The notes under the pieces are model-generated. The model saw only the letters and a list, made by a program, of their open reading frames with translations. It searched no databases and was not told the DNA's origin. A stretch of DNA of 64,000 nt from an uncultured Eubacteriales bacterium (lineage in GTDB: Bacteria > Bacillota > Clostridia > Christensenellales > Aristaeellaceae), in assembly GCA_900548145.1 (NCBI GenBank), contig URJB01000009.1:1-64000 (forward strand), read 5' to 3'. Shown one piece after another: positions 25,762 to 34,481 of the stretch (positions within the stretch are counted from its first letter, which is position 1; the number at the start of each line of letters is the position of its first letter). Both the position numbers and the translations under genes were made by a program.

Positions 25762-28362
25762 GTGGCTGGCAGCGTGACCCCGATGATGCAGCAATATCTG
25801 GATATCAAGCAGAAGCATCAGGACTGCATCCTGTTTTTCCGGCTGGGCGATTTTTACGAGATGTTTTTTGAGGACGCTCAGCTGGTTTCCAAGGAGCTGG
25901 AGCTGGTGCTGACGGGCAAAAGCTGCGGCCTGAGCGAACGCGCGCCCATGTGCGGCATTCCCTACCACGCCGCCAGCGGCTATATCGCCCGGCTGATCGA
26001 AAAGGGCTACAAGGTGGCCATCTGCGAGCAGCTGACCGATCCGGCCCTGAGCAAGGGACTGGTGGAGCGGGACGTGATCCGCATCATCACTCCCGGCACG
26101 GTGGTGGATCCCGCCATGCTGGACGAGAAAAACTACAGCTACGTGCTTTGCGTGGCCTTTTTCGGCAAGGGAGCCTCGCTGGCGTGGGCGGATGTGAGCA
26201 CCGGCGAGTTTGTGGCGCACGTGCTGCCCGACGCGGAAAAGCAGCTGATGGACGAAATTCAGCGCATCGGCCCCCGGGAGATCGTTACCAACGATCTGGA
26301 CAAGCTGCACACGCTGGTGAATCTGGGCATTTCCGCCACCACGCTGGCGGAGGGCGCGTTCTCCAAGCGGGGCGCGGAAGGGGAGCTGTTCAGCCACTTC
26401 GGCGTGGCGACGCTGTCCGCGCTGGGCATGGAGGACAAGGACCGCCGGGCCATCGCCGCCGGGGCACTGCTGCGCTATCTGGACGAGACGCAGAAAAACG
26501 CACTGGAGCACATCACCCATTTGGAACTGTATCAGGGCGACGAGACCATGTTTCTGGATCGGCACACCCGCCGCAATCTGGAACTGACCGAGAGCCTGCG
26601 CAGCGGCGAACGGAAGGGCTCCCTTCTATGGCTGCTGGATCAGACCCGCACGGCCATGGGCGCGCGGCTGCTGCGCACGTGGGTGGAAAACCCCATGGTG
26701 AGCCGTCACCGCATCCAGACCCGTCTGGACGCAGTGGAAGCACTGAAGGACAACTTCATCGTGGCGGAGGAACTGGGAGAAAAGTTGGAGACTGTGGCGG
26801 ATATGGAGCGCCTGCTGGGCAAGATCAGCTACAACAGCCTGACCGCCCGGGACTGTCTGGCCCTGAACCGCTCGCTGAACGCCATTGCCCCGGTGAAGGC
26901 ACTGCTGGAAAGCGTGGACGTTGCGCCCCTGAACGCGCTGGCCCACACCATGGCCCCGCTGGACAGCCTGTGCGAGCTGCTGGAAAAAGCCATCAACCCC
27001 GACGCGCCCCTGACGCTGCAGGAGGGCGGCTATATTCGTCCCGGCTTCAACGCCCAGCTGGACGAATACCGGGACGCCTCCACCCACGGCAAACAGTGGG
27101 TGCTGGATATGGAAGCCGCCGAGCGGGAAGCGACCGGCATCAAGAACCTGCGTATTCAGTACAACCGGGTGTTCGGGTACTATATCGAGGTCACCAAGAG
27201 CAATCTGGATCAGGTGCCCCTGCGCTATGCCCGCCGCCAGACGCTGGCCAACGCCGAGCGCTACACCACGCCGGAGCTGCAGGAGATCGAAAAGAAAATT
27301 CTGAACGCCGAGCAGCTGGCCGCAGCGCTGGAACTGCAGCTTTTTACCGAGGTGCGGCAGGAGATCACCCGGGAGATCGGGGCCATCCAGCAGAACGCGC
27401 TGGCGCTGAAGACCGCCGACGCGCTGCTTTCGCTGGCGCAGGTGGCCCGGGATTACGGCTACGTCAAGCCCACCATCAACGAGACCGGCGAAATCCGCAT
27501 CGTGGAGGGACGGCATCCCATTGTGGAGCGGATGGTGCAGGATACGCCCTTCGTGCCCAACGACGTCGAGCTGGACACCGAGGACAATCGGATGCTCATC
27601 ATCACCGGCCCCAACATGGCCGGTAAGAGCACCTATATGCGCCAGACGGCCCTCATTACCCTGATGGCTCACATCGGCAGCTTTGTGCCCGCGAAGGAAG
27701 CGAACATCAGCCTGTGCGACCGCATCTTTACCCGCATTGGGGCCAGCGACGACCTGTCTTCCGGTCAGAGCACCTTCATGGTGGAAATGAGCGAGACGGC
27801 GGGCATTCTCCGCAGCGCTACGAACAAATCGCTGGTCATTCTGGACGAGATCGGCCGGGGCACCAGCACCTTCGACGGTCTGGCCATTGCGTGGGCGGTG
27901 GTGGAATACCTGCTGGACAAAAAGAAAATCGGCGCGAAGACCCTGTTCGCTACCCATTATCATGAGCTGAGCGAGCTGGAAGGCCGCTTTCCCGGCGTGA
28001 AAAACTACTGCATCACCGTGATGGAGCACGGCGAGGACGTGATTTTCCTGCGCAAAATCATGCCCGGCGGCGCGGACAAGAGCTACGGCGTCCATGTGGC
28101 CCGGCTGGCGGGCATCCCCGCGCCGGTGGTGGCCCGGGCCCACGAAATTCAGGCACGGCTGGAAGTCAGCGACATCAATCAGGAGACCATTTCCCAGAAT
28201 ATTCTGGAAAAGAAGAAAAAAGAAAACCGGCAGACGGATCTGTTCCATCTGCCTCAGGACGACCTGATCGATGAGCTGAAAAATCTGGACGTTTTGTCCA
28301 TTACGCCCATGGACGCGCTCAACACCCTTTTCCGTCTGCGGGAAAAGGCGCGCCGACTCTGA
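25762..28362 (+). CDS. mutS: DNA mismatch repair protein MutS
   Basis: This protein of about 866 residues recognises base mismatches. The N-terminal mismatch-binding motif FRLGDFYEMFFEDA lies at residues about 25-40. Connector, core and clamp domains follow, then the ATPase with Walker A GPNMAGKS (616-623) and Walker B LVILDEIGRGTSTFDG. A beta-clamp or MutL contact region may lie in the tail (NRQTDLF). GTG 25762 is preferred over the upstream frame because AAAGGA lies 11 bases before it and the protein then begins MAGSVTPMMQQYL. mutL follows after 40 bases. Confidence 0.95.
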   Translation: MAGSVTPMMQQYLDIKQKHQDCILFFRLGDFYEMFFEDAQLVSKELELVLTGKSCGLSERAPMCGIPYHAASGYIARLIEKGYKVAICEQLTDPALSKGLVERDVIRIITPGTVVDPAMLDEKNYSYVLCVAFFGKGASLAWADVSTGEFVAHVLPDAEKQLMDEIQRIGPREIVTNDLDKLHTLVNLGISATTLAEGAFSKRGAEGELFSHFGVATLSALGMEDKDRRAIAAGALLRYLDETQKNALEHITHLELYQGDETMFLDRHTRRNLELTESLRSGERKGSLLWLLDQTRTAMGARLLRTWVENPMVSRHRIQTRLDAVEALKDNFIVAEELGEKLETVADMERLLGKISYNSLTARDCLALNRSLNAIAPVKALLESVDVAPLNALAHTMAPLDSLCELLEKAINPDAPLTLQEGGYIRPGFNAQLDEYRDASTHGKQWVLDMEAAEREATGIKNLRIQYNRVFGYYIEVTKSNLDQVPLRYARRQTLANAERYTTPELQEIEKKILNAEQLAAALELQLFTEVRQEITREIGAIQQNALALKTADALLSLAQVARDYGYVKPTINETGEIRIVEGRHPIVERMVQDTPFVPNDVELDTEDNRMLIITGPNMAGKSTYMRQTALITLMAHIGSFVPAKEANISLCDRIFTRIGASDDLSSGQSTFMVEMSETAGILRSATNKSLVILDEIGRGTSTFDGLAIAWAVVEYLLDKKKIGAKTLFATHYHELSELEGRFPGVKNYCITVMEHGEDVIFLRKIMPGGADKSYGVHVARLAGIPAPVVARAHEIQARLEVSDINQETISQNILEKKKKENRQTDLFHLPQDDLIDELKNLDVLSITPMDALNTLFRLREKARRL

Positions 28363-28402
28363 GACCTCATATTCGTCAGCAAACGAACCGTAAGGAGCGA
28401 CT

Positions 28403-30544
28403 ATGGCAGAAATTCGGAAGCTATCCTCGGAACTGATCGGAAAGATCGCCGCGGGCGAGGTGGTGGAACGCCCCGCTTCCGTGGTGAAGGAACTGGTGGA
28501 AAACGCCATCGACGCGGGGGCTACCCACATCACGGTGGAGCTGAGGGGCGGCGGCATCGAATACCTGCGCATTTCGGATAACGGCAAGGGCATTCCCGCC
28601 GGGCAGATTCGGCTGGCCTTCGAGCGTCACGCCACCAGCAAGCTGCAAACGGAAGCGGAGCTGTACTGCATCCACACGCTGGGCTTCCGCGGCGAGGCGC
28701 TGGCCTCCGTGGCGGCAGTGGCGAAAGTGACCTGCACCACCAAGACCGCCGACGCGGAGTTCGGCGTGCGCTGTCAGGTGGAGGGCGGCGAGTTTACCGA
28801 CATCCGTCAGGCCGCCTCGCCAGTGGGCACCACCTTCGTGGTGGAGGATTTGTTTTATAACACCCCCGTCCGCCGGAAGTTCCTGAAAAAGCCCGCCATC
28901 GAGGCCGGGCTGGTGTCGGACTATATGCTCCGGCTGATCCTGTCCCACCCCGAGATCGCGTTCCGCTTCGTTAGTCAGGGCAAGACCATCTACCACAGCA
29001 TGGGCGACGGCAAGCTGGACTCCGCCCTGTTCTGCCTGTATGGCAAGGACGCTTTCCGGCAGATGATCTCCGTCAGCGGGCACCAGAGCGGCGTGGCCGT
29101 CAGCGGATTTATCGGCGTGGGGGAGCTTTCCCGGGGAAACCGCCAGCAGCAGAGCTTTTTCATCAACGGGCGCTTCTTCCGCAGCGGCGTTTTGAGCCGC
29201 GCCTTGGAGAACGGCTGCGAGGGCCGGGTCATGATCGGCAAGTTCCCCATGTGCGCCCTATTTCTGGAAATGCCCTATCAGAACGTGGACGTGAACGTTC
29301 ATCCCAATAAGCTGGAGGTTCGCTTTCAGGACGAAAGCGCCGTGGCGGAGGCCGTCCGGCAGATCGTCTATGACGCGCTGCATCAGGAACAGCTGGGCCA
29401 GCGGCTTCGCGCCCCGGCTGCGGAAAAGCCCGCGCCCGTTACGGAAAGCGGTTTTACCGTGACGGAGCTGCCCGGCGCGCCGGATGCGGTCAAGCCGGTT
29501 CCTGCGGCTCCTGCTGTTGCTGCACAGCCTGCCGCGCCTGCGGCGGATCGGACGCAGGATAACGCAGTGCCGGAACAGAAAGACGAAACATCTGCAGCGA
29601 ATACAGAGTCCCTTCGCCCCGTGACTGTGCCCGTTCAGACGGGGGGCGGCGGCGCGTTTCATGCATCCTACGGCGCAGCGCCCCGGACGGTCTTTCAGCC
29701 CGCGGCTCCATCCGTGTGGGATCGGCCCCAGAACGCGGCTCCCAAGCCCGCCATGGGATGGGGACTGGCTGAAAAGCAGTCCGCAGTGTTCGAAATTCGG
29801 GTAACGCCCGGTCCGCAACCGGTGTTTGCGAAGAACGAGGAAAGCGCCGAACCCGCCCCGCCGCTGCCTGAAACGCAGGTTCAGTGGCCAAAAGCGGTTC
29901 CTGATGAGAAAATACAGCCCCCGGAGCAGACCCGCCTTGCGGAGGTGGAAACCAAAGAGGAGGCCGATGCTGTGCCTCGATTGGTGGGCATCGTGTTCGA
30001 TACCTATTGGATCTTCGAGACCGGCGACCGTCTGTTGTGGCTGGATCAGCACGCCGCCCACGAGCGCATTCTGTACGACCGTTTCATGAAGCGCTACGAC
30101 GGCGAGCAGATTTCTCAGCGGCTTTTGTCGCCCCAGCTGGTGCAGCTTTCGGGCCGGGATATGGCGCTGTTTGAGGAAATCCGGCCCTATCTGGAAAAAG
30201 CGGGCTTTCAGGCGGAGGTCTTCGACGAGCGCAGCGTGGCCGTGCATGCCATTCCGACCCTGTTCGGCGAAAACGGCGACCCGAAGGAGCTGTTTCTGGA
30301 AGCGCTGGATCAGTGGCAGCAGGGCCGGGGTGAAAAGACCAGCGACCGAATGCGCAGTCAGGTGGCCCAAATGGCCTGTAAACACGCCATCAAAGGCGGC
30401 GACAAGCTGAATCCGCAGGAAATTCAGGGCTTTTTGAAGGAAATGCTGCAAAGCCAGTCCATGCCCACCTGCCCCCACGGGCGGCCCATCGTGGTGGAGA
30501 CCACCCGCTATGCGCTGGAAAAGCGCTTCAAGCGGATTCAGTAA
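28403..30544 (+). CDS. mutL: DNA mismatch repair protein MutL with endonuclease domain
   Basis: This 713-residue protein has a GHKL ATPase N-terminus (VKELVENAIDAGA, DNGKGI, GFRGEALASV) at residues 1-330, a Pro/Ala-rich linker (about 335-525) and a dimerisation and endonuclease domain. The nuclease motif begins at Asp548 as DQHAAHERILYD, so the usual final Glu is Asp. The supporting motifs ACKHAIK and CPHGRP are present. It links MutS recognition to strand nicking. GTAAGGAG precedes the ATG. miaA follows 32 bases later with its own strong ribosome site. Confidence 0.95.
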   Translation: MAEIRKLSSELIGKIAAGEVVERPASVVKELVENAIDAGATHITVELRGGGIEYLRISDNGKGIPAGQIRLAFERHATSKLQTEAELYCIHTLGFRGEALASVAAVAKVTCTTKTADAEFGVRCQVEGGEFTDIRQAASPVGTTFVVEDLFYNTPVRRKFLKKPAIEAGLVSDYMLRLILSHPEIAFRFVSQGKTIYHSMGDGKLDSALFCLYGKDAFRQMISVSGHQSGVAVSGFIGVGELSRGNRQQQSFFINGRFFRSGVLSRALENGCEGRVMIGKFPMCALFLEMPYQNVDVNVHPNKLEVRFQDESAVAEAVRQIVYDALHQEQLGQRLRAPAAEKPAPVTESGFTVTELPGAPDAVKPVPAAPAVAAQPAAPAADRTQDNAVPEQKDETSAANTESLRPVTVPVQTGGGGAFHASYGAAPRTVFQPAAPSVWDRPQNAAPKPAMGWGLAEKQSAVFEIRVTPGPQPVFAKNEESAEPAPPLPETQVQWPKAVPDEKIQPPEQTRLAEVETKEEADAVPRLVGIVFDTYWIFETGDRLLWLDQHAAHERILYDRFMKRYDGEQISQRLLSPQLVQLSGRDMALFEEIRPYLEKAGFQAEVFDERSVAVHAIPTLFGENGDPKELFLEALDQWQQGRGEKTSDRMRSQVAQMACKHAIKGGDKLNPQEIQGFLKEMLQSQSMPTCPHGRPIVVETTRYALEKRFKRIQ

Positions 30545-30576
30545 GCCCAAAGCGCGATCGAAAAGGAGGGCGGTCT

Positions 30577-31500
30577 GTGAAGCCCAAGGTTCTGGCCCTG
30601 ACGGGCTGTACCGCGTCGGGGAAAAGCGGCCTTGCCATGAAGCTGGCCTTGGAATATCCGGCGGAGATCGTCTGCATGGACAGTATGCAGATCTACCGGC
30701 GTATGGACATCGGCACCGCCAAGCCCACGCGGTCGGAGCAGGAACTGGTTCCCCATCACATGCTGGACATTCTGGAGCCGGAGGAAAGCTACGCCGTAGC
30801 CCGGTACGTGGAGGACGCGGAGCGGGTCTTCGGGGATATTTGGCAGCGGGGGAAAATTCCGCTGCTGGTAGGCGGCACGGGCCTTTATCTGAAAAGCCTG
30901 CTGCACGGCATGACGCTGGGCCAGCAGGAGAGCGACCCGGCGGTTCGGGCCCGCTATGAAGCCGTGGCCGCAGAGCCGGACGGCAAGGCCAGGCTTCACG
31001 CCCTGCTGGAAAAGGTGGACGAGGAGACCGCCCGGCGGCTTCACCCCAACGACCTGCGCCGGGTGGTGCGGGCGCTGGAAATTTACGAGTTGACAGGCAC
31101 TCCCATGAGCCGCCAGAAACGACAGGAGCCGGAACGTCCCTACGACCTTCTGCCCATGGCCCTACGGATGCCCCGGCCCGAGCTGCAGACCCGCATTGCC
31201 CAGCGCGTGCAGGAAATGATGCGGCAGGGGCTTCTTCGGGAAGTGCAGGGGCTTCTGGACAGCGGCGTTCCTGCAGAGAGCCAGTCCATGCAGGCTATCG
31301 GCTACAAGGAGCTGGTGCCCGTCTGCCGGGGACAGGTGGCCGAAGCGGACGCGGTCTGGCAGATCATTTTGAACACCCGCCATTACGCCAAGCGGCAGGA
31401 AACGTGGTTCAGGGCCGAGGAGGCCATCCGCTGGGTGGACGCGGGGCCCTCGGCGCTGGACGGCCTGCGCCGCATGACCGACGATTTTTTGATGAATTGA
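30577..31500 (+). CDS. miaA: tRNA dimethylallyltransferase MiaA
   Basis: This 307-residue enzyme transfers the dimethylallyl group to A37 of tRNAs reading UNN codons, making the substrate for MiaB encoded upstream. The P-loop GCTASGKS lies at residues 10-17 and is followed by DSMQIYRRMDIGTAKP-type substrate motifs. GGTGLY and the tRNA-binding insert come later. It starts at GTG 30577 with AAGGAGGG upstream. The usual Bacillus neighbour hfq is absent here, and a YnbB-like lyase follows 33 bases later. Confidence 0.95.
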   Translation: MKPKVLALTGCTASGKSGLAMKLALEYPAEIVCMDSMQIYRRMDIGTAKPTRSEQELVPHHMLDILEPEESYAVARYVEDAERVFGDIWQRGKIPLLVGGTGLYLKSLLHGMTLGQQESDPAVRARYEAVAAEPDGKARLHALLEKVDEETARRLHPNDLRRVVRALEIYELTGTPMSRQKRQEPERPYDLLPMALRMPRPELQTRIAQRVQEMMRQGLLREVQGLLDSGVPAESQSMQAIGYKELVPVCRGQVAEADAVWQIILNTRHYAKRQETWFRAEEAIRWVDAGPSALDGLRRMTDDFLMN

Positions 31501-31533
31501 GTATTGCGCAAAGCAGAAAAGAGGCATTTTCCC

Positions 31534-32769
31534 ATGGAACCCGCAGAACTGATTCGGAGGGCGGAGACCCGCTGTCAGGAGGCCTTCCGCCGCATGGAAG
31601 AGATCGAATATCATAACACCGAAAAGGTGCTGGACGTGATGCGCACGCATCAGGTATCGCCCCGCCATTTCGCGCCCACCACCGGCTACGGCTATGACGA
31701 TGTGGGCCGGGATACGCTGGAAGCGCTCTATGCCGATCTGTTCCATACGGAAGCGGCCATCGTGCGGCCCCAGATCGTGTCCGGCACCCATACCCTGTCG
31801 CTGGCCATGTTCGGCGTGCTCCGTCCGGGGGATGAGCTGCTCTACGCTTCTGGCGCGCCCTACGATTCGCTGGAAGAGGTCATCGGCCTTCGGGGCGACG
31901 GAGCCTGCTCCCTGAAGGAAATGAACGTCAGCTACGCGCAGGTGGAAATGAAGGACGGCAAGCTCGATCTGGCTGCCATCCGCACGGCCATGAAGCCCAA
32001 CACCCGCATGGTGGCGGTGCAGCGCAGCCGGGGCTATTCCACCCGGCCCAGCCTGATGCCGGAGGACGTGGAGCCGCTGGCTCGGATGCTGCACGAGGAG
32101 TTTCCTAACGCCTGCCTGATGGTGGATAACTGCTACGGAGAATTCGTCTGCGAAAAGGAACCCAGCGAATACGGTGCGGATCTTTGCGTGGGCAGCCTCA
32201 TCAAAAACCCCGGCGGCGGGCTGGCTCCCACCGGCGGCTATATCGTGGGCCGGGAAGACCTGATCCGCCGAATTTCCTTTCGCCTGACGGCCCCTGGCAT
32301 CGGCCGGGAGGAGGGCAGCTACGCCGCCAGCTACCGTCCCTATTATCAGGGCCTGTTCATGGCCCCTCATACGGCGGTGCAGGCGGTCAAGACCTCTATT
32401 CTGGCGGCGGCGGTGTTTGAAGAATTGGGTATGCGCTCGTCTCCCACGCCGGACGCTCGCCGCACGGATATCATTCAGGCGCTGGAATTCGGCACCCCGG
32501 AGCGGATGGTGGCCTTCTGTCAGGCCATTCAGGCCGCGTCGCCCATCGACAGCATGGCGGAGCCGGAGCCTTGGGATATGCCCGGCTATGCCGATCAGGT
32601 CATCATGGCGGCGGGCACCTTCGTGTCCGGCGCATCGATTGAGCTAAGCGCCGACGGCCCTATGCGCGCGCCCTACGCCGTGTACCTGCAGGGCGGCCTG
32701 ACCTACGGCCACGGACGCATCGCCCTTTGCCGTGCGCTGGAAGCCATGCAGAAAAAGGGCACTCTGTAA
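31534..32769 (+). CDS. YnbB-like PLP protein (methionine gamma-lyase/aluminium resistance family)
   Basis: This 411-residue protein belongs to the PLP-dependent fold-type I family of Bacillus YnbB, often annotated as methionine gamma-lyase or aluminium resistance protein. Conserved parts include APTTGYGYDDVGRDTLE (about residues 46-62), the QIVSGTHTLS cofactor region, MVDNCYGEF, and the lysine-bearing SLIKNPGGG that should hold PLP. Its true substrate is not established for the family. ATG 31534 has AGAGG upstream and is preferred to a TTG at 31504. Position after miaA matches the Bacillus mutSL-miaA-ynbB order. Confidence 0.88.
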   Translation: MEPAELIRRAETRCQEAFRRMEEIEYHNTEKVLDVMRTHQVSPRHFAPTTGYGYDDVGRDTLEALYADLFHTEAAIVRPQIVSGTHTLSLAMFGVLRPGDELLYASGAPYDSLEEVIGLRGDGACSLKEMNVSYAQVEMKDGKLDLAAIRTAMKPNTRMVAVQRSRGYSTRPSLMPEDVEPLARMLHEEFPNACLMVDNCYGEFVCEKEPSEYGADLCVGSLIKNPGGGLAPTGGYIVGREDLIRRISFRLTAPGIGREEGSYAASYRPYYQGLFMAPHTAVQAVKTSILAAAVFEELGMRSSPTPDARRTDIIQALEFGTPERMVAFCQAIQAASPIDSMAEPEPWDMPGYADQVIMAAGTFVSGASIELSADGPMRAPYAVYLQGGLTYGHGRIALCRALEAMQKKGTL

Positions 32770-32773
32770 AAAA

Positions 32774-32823
32774 CATATCCCCTCCCGGAAGCGCATAGTT
32801 TTCCCTGGGAGGGGATTTTTGTG
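32774..32823 (+). promoter_or_regulatory. Putative sigma-E promoter and hairpin-masked ribosome binding site of spoIVFA
   Basis: CATATC (32774-32779), a 14-base spacer and CATAGTTT (32794-32801) resemble a sigma-E promoter (ATATT-like, 14 bases, CATACA-like). The -35 part overlaps the 5' arm of the terminator and the -10 part is in its loop. Transcription would begin near 32806-32808, after the 5' arm, so the RNA would start with an exposed GGGAGGGG seven or so bases before GTG 32821. The assignment is inference. Confidence 0.5.
32777..32820 (+). terminator. Terminator of the ynbB transcript, overlapping the spoIVFA ribosome binding site
   Basis: ATCCCCTCCC (32777-32786) pairs perfectly with GGGAGGGGAT (32807-32816). 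GGAA (32787-32790) also pairs with TTCC (32801-32804), and five T follow (32816-32820). It is a textbook intrinsic terminator. Its 3' arm doubles as the Shine-Dalgarno sequence of the next gene, whose GTG is the base right after the T-tract. Confidence 0.8.
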
Positions 32824-33525
32824 AAGGAACAGACCCGCGTAAAGGCCATGCGGCTGCGGCAGGAGGCGCCGCGGACGGACGTTTTGAAACCTGTGGCCGC
32901 GTCACGGCCCGCAGAATGGATCGACGCTTCCCAAAAGAAGGATGGATTTTCCCGGCTGCTGCGGGCGGATCGGCTCATCCGCAATCTGGCTGCTGCTGCG
33001 GGGCTGCTGCTGGTGGCGGTGGCGGTCAAAAACGCCGAGCTGCCCCAAAGTCAGTCCGTGTTTTCTGCGTTGGAGGACAGCCTGAACACCGAATGGGACG
33101 AAAGCGTGGGCAAGCTGAGCTTTGTGGACAGCCTGCTGCCCGCCGAGGTGCAGCAGGTCTGGCGGCAGGAGGAAAGCGTGACGGTCTTTGAGCCGGTACA
33201 GGGCAATGTCGTCCACGCGTGGTCCCGGCAGGAACCCTATCTGGAGCTGAGCTGCAATACTACAGATGTGCGTGCCGCCGCGGATGGGGAGATCATGTCC
33301 ATCGCTCACGGCCCGGAGGAGGAGCGCATCGTCCGCATCCGCCACGAAGGCGGGCTGGAAACCCTGTACGGCAATCTGGCAAGCTGCGCCCACGAGGTGG
33401 GGGACCGGGTCTATGCCGGGGACGCCTTCGCCACGGTGCTGGAAGGCGCGCCGCTGGCCTTCGAGCTGCGGCGGGACGGCCGCTCCATCGACCCCACCGG
33501 GCTGATGCTGCCCCTGACGGAATGA
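32821..33525 (+). CDS. spoIVFA: SpoIVFA-like M23 (degenerate) membrane protein
   Basis: This 234-residue protein has one membrane helix (about residues 58-72) and an extracytoplasmic C-terminal LytM/M23-like domain (about 130-230, VRAAADGEIMSIAHG to FELRRDGRSIDPTG). The usual zinc motif HxH is not intact. It overlaps a SpoIVFB-type protease, so it fits SpoIVFA, the inhibitor and anchor of that protease in the outer forespore membrane, better than a cell-wall hydrolase. Start GTG 32821 follows the T-tract of a terminator hairpin. Mother-cell expression under sigma-E is expected by analogy. Confidence 0.8.
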   Translation: MKEQTRVKAMRLRQEAPRTDVLKPVAASRPAEWIDASQKKDGFSRLLRADRLIRNLAAAAGLLLVAVAVKNAELPQSQSVFSALEDSLNTEWDESVGKLSFVDSLLPAEVQQVWRQEESVTVFEPVQGNVVHAWSRQEPYLELSCNTTDVRAAADGEIMSIAHGPEEERIVRIRHEGGLETLYGNLASCAHEVGDRVYAGDAFATVLEGAPLAFELRRDGRSIDPTGLMLPLTE

Positions 33526-34364
33526 GCGTCAAGCGGATGAAGCTGCGGCTGAAGATTCACCCGGCAGGGGCCGTGCTGGCGGCGCTGGGGCTTATGCTGT
33601 TTCCCTCGGCGGGAATGCTGGCGGCGGCTGCGGCCATGCTGCTGCACGAGGGCGGCCATGTGCTGGCCATGGCCCTGTGCCGGGTGAAGGAATGCCGCAT
33701 TGAACTGACCCCCTTCGGTGGCGTGGCGGACGTGCCGGGCTTTGAGCGCCTGCCGGGCAGGCAGCAATGCCTGATCGCGCTGGCGGGCGTGCCGGTCAGC
33801 GCGGCGTCCGCATGGCTATGTCTGCGTTTTGCACCGCAGACGGAGTTTTTCCGCCTGTTTTACCGTTTCAGTCTGGGCATGGCGCTGGTGAATGTACTGC
33901 CGGTCTGGCCGTTGGACGGGGCGCGGGTGCTGCTGTGTGCGGCGCGGTGGTTTGGCCGGGAGGAACCGGCCCGGCGGGCGATGCTCTGGCTTTCCTATTT
34001 GCTGGCGGCGGGAATGCTGGCGCTGGGGCTTGCCGGGGTCTTTCAGGGCCGGGTGAACCTGTCGCTGTTCCTGCTGCCGCCGTATCTGGCCTACGCGGCA
34101 TGGCAGAGCAGCATGGGCGGAAGTCTGCGGGGCGCGGCTGCGGCACTGGAAGGAGAGCCTTGGCCCAAAGGAAAACTGCTGCGGGCGCTGCCTTTTGTCT
34201 GCCGGGGAACGCCGGAAAAGTTGGAACTGCTTCGTCTGTTGCGCGCCCTTCCCGAGGGGCGCACGGCGCTTCTTTACAAGTTTGACGGGCAAACCGGCAG
34301 GCTGACGGAAGTGCTTGCCGCACCGAAGATCGCCGAATCGCTGACCCGGCAGGACAAAGAATGA
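33522..34364 (+). CDS. spoIVFB: SpoIVFB-like site-2 metalloprotease
   Basis: This 280-residue polytopic protease has the zinc motif HEGGH at residues 42-46 and the partner motif VNVLPVWPLDGARV (about 125-138). A C-terminal cytoplasmic segment of CBS type follows (about 215-275). In Bacillus SpoIVFB cuts pro-sigma-K inside the membrane after a signal from the forespore. The start overlaps the spoIVFA stop as ATGA. The gene pair in one operon supports the assignment. A sigK gene is not in this window. Confidence 0.88.
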   Translation: MSVKRMKLRLKIHPAGAVLAALGLMLFPSAGMLAAAAAMLLHEGGHVLAMALCRVKECRIELTPFGGVADVPGFERLPGRQQCLIALAGVPVSAASAWLCLRFAPQTEFFRLFYRFSLGMALVNVLPVWPLDGARVLLCAARWFGREEPARRAMLWLSYLLAAGMLALGLAGVFQGRVNLSLFLLPPYLAYAAWQSSMGGSLRGAAAALEGEPWPKGKLLRALPFVCRGTPEKLELLRLLRALPEGRTALLYKFDGQTGRLTEVLAAPKIAESLTRQDKE

Positions 34365-34411
34365 AAAGCGCCGGCGCTTGTCCAAATCCAGCAATTTCCA
34401 CGCGGATTGGA

Positions 34412-34441
34412 TGGACAAAGCGGGCGTTTCTGTGGTACAAT
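34412..34441 (+). promoter_or_regulatory. Promoter of the SpoIID/SH3 protein
   Basis: TGGACA (34412-34417), an 18-base spacer and TACAAT (34436-34441) lie 41 bases before the start. Upstream, TTGTCC (34379-34384) and AATCC can pair with GGATT and GGACAA, so the -35 box sits in the 3' arm of an imperfect hairpin that may end the spoIVFB transcript. Confidence 0.55.
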
Positions 34442-34481
34442 CTGAATGATTACGAAAGTGTTACGAACGGAGGCACGATTC

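Noticed and set aside
32821..33525. Active M23 endopeptidase
   Set aside because: The fold is M23-like, but the zinc motif is not intact and the SpoIVFB partner points to SpoIVFA.
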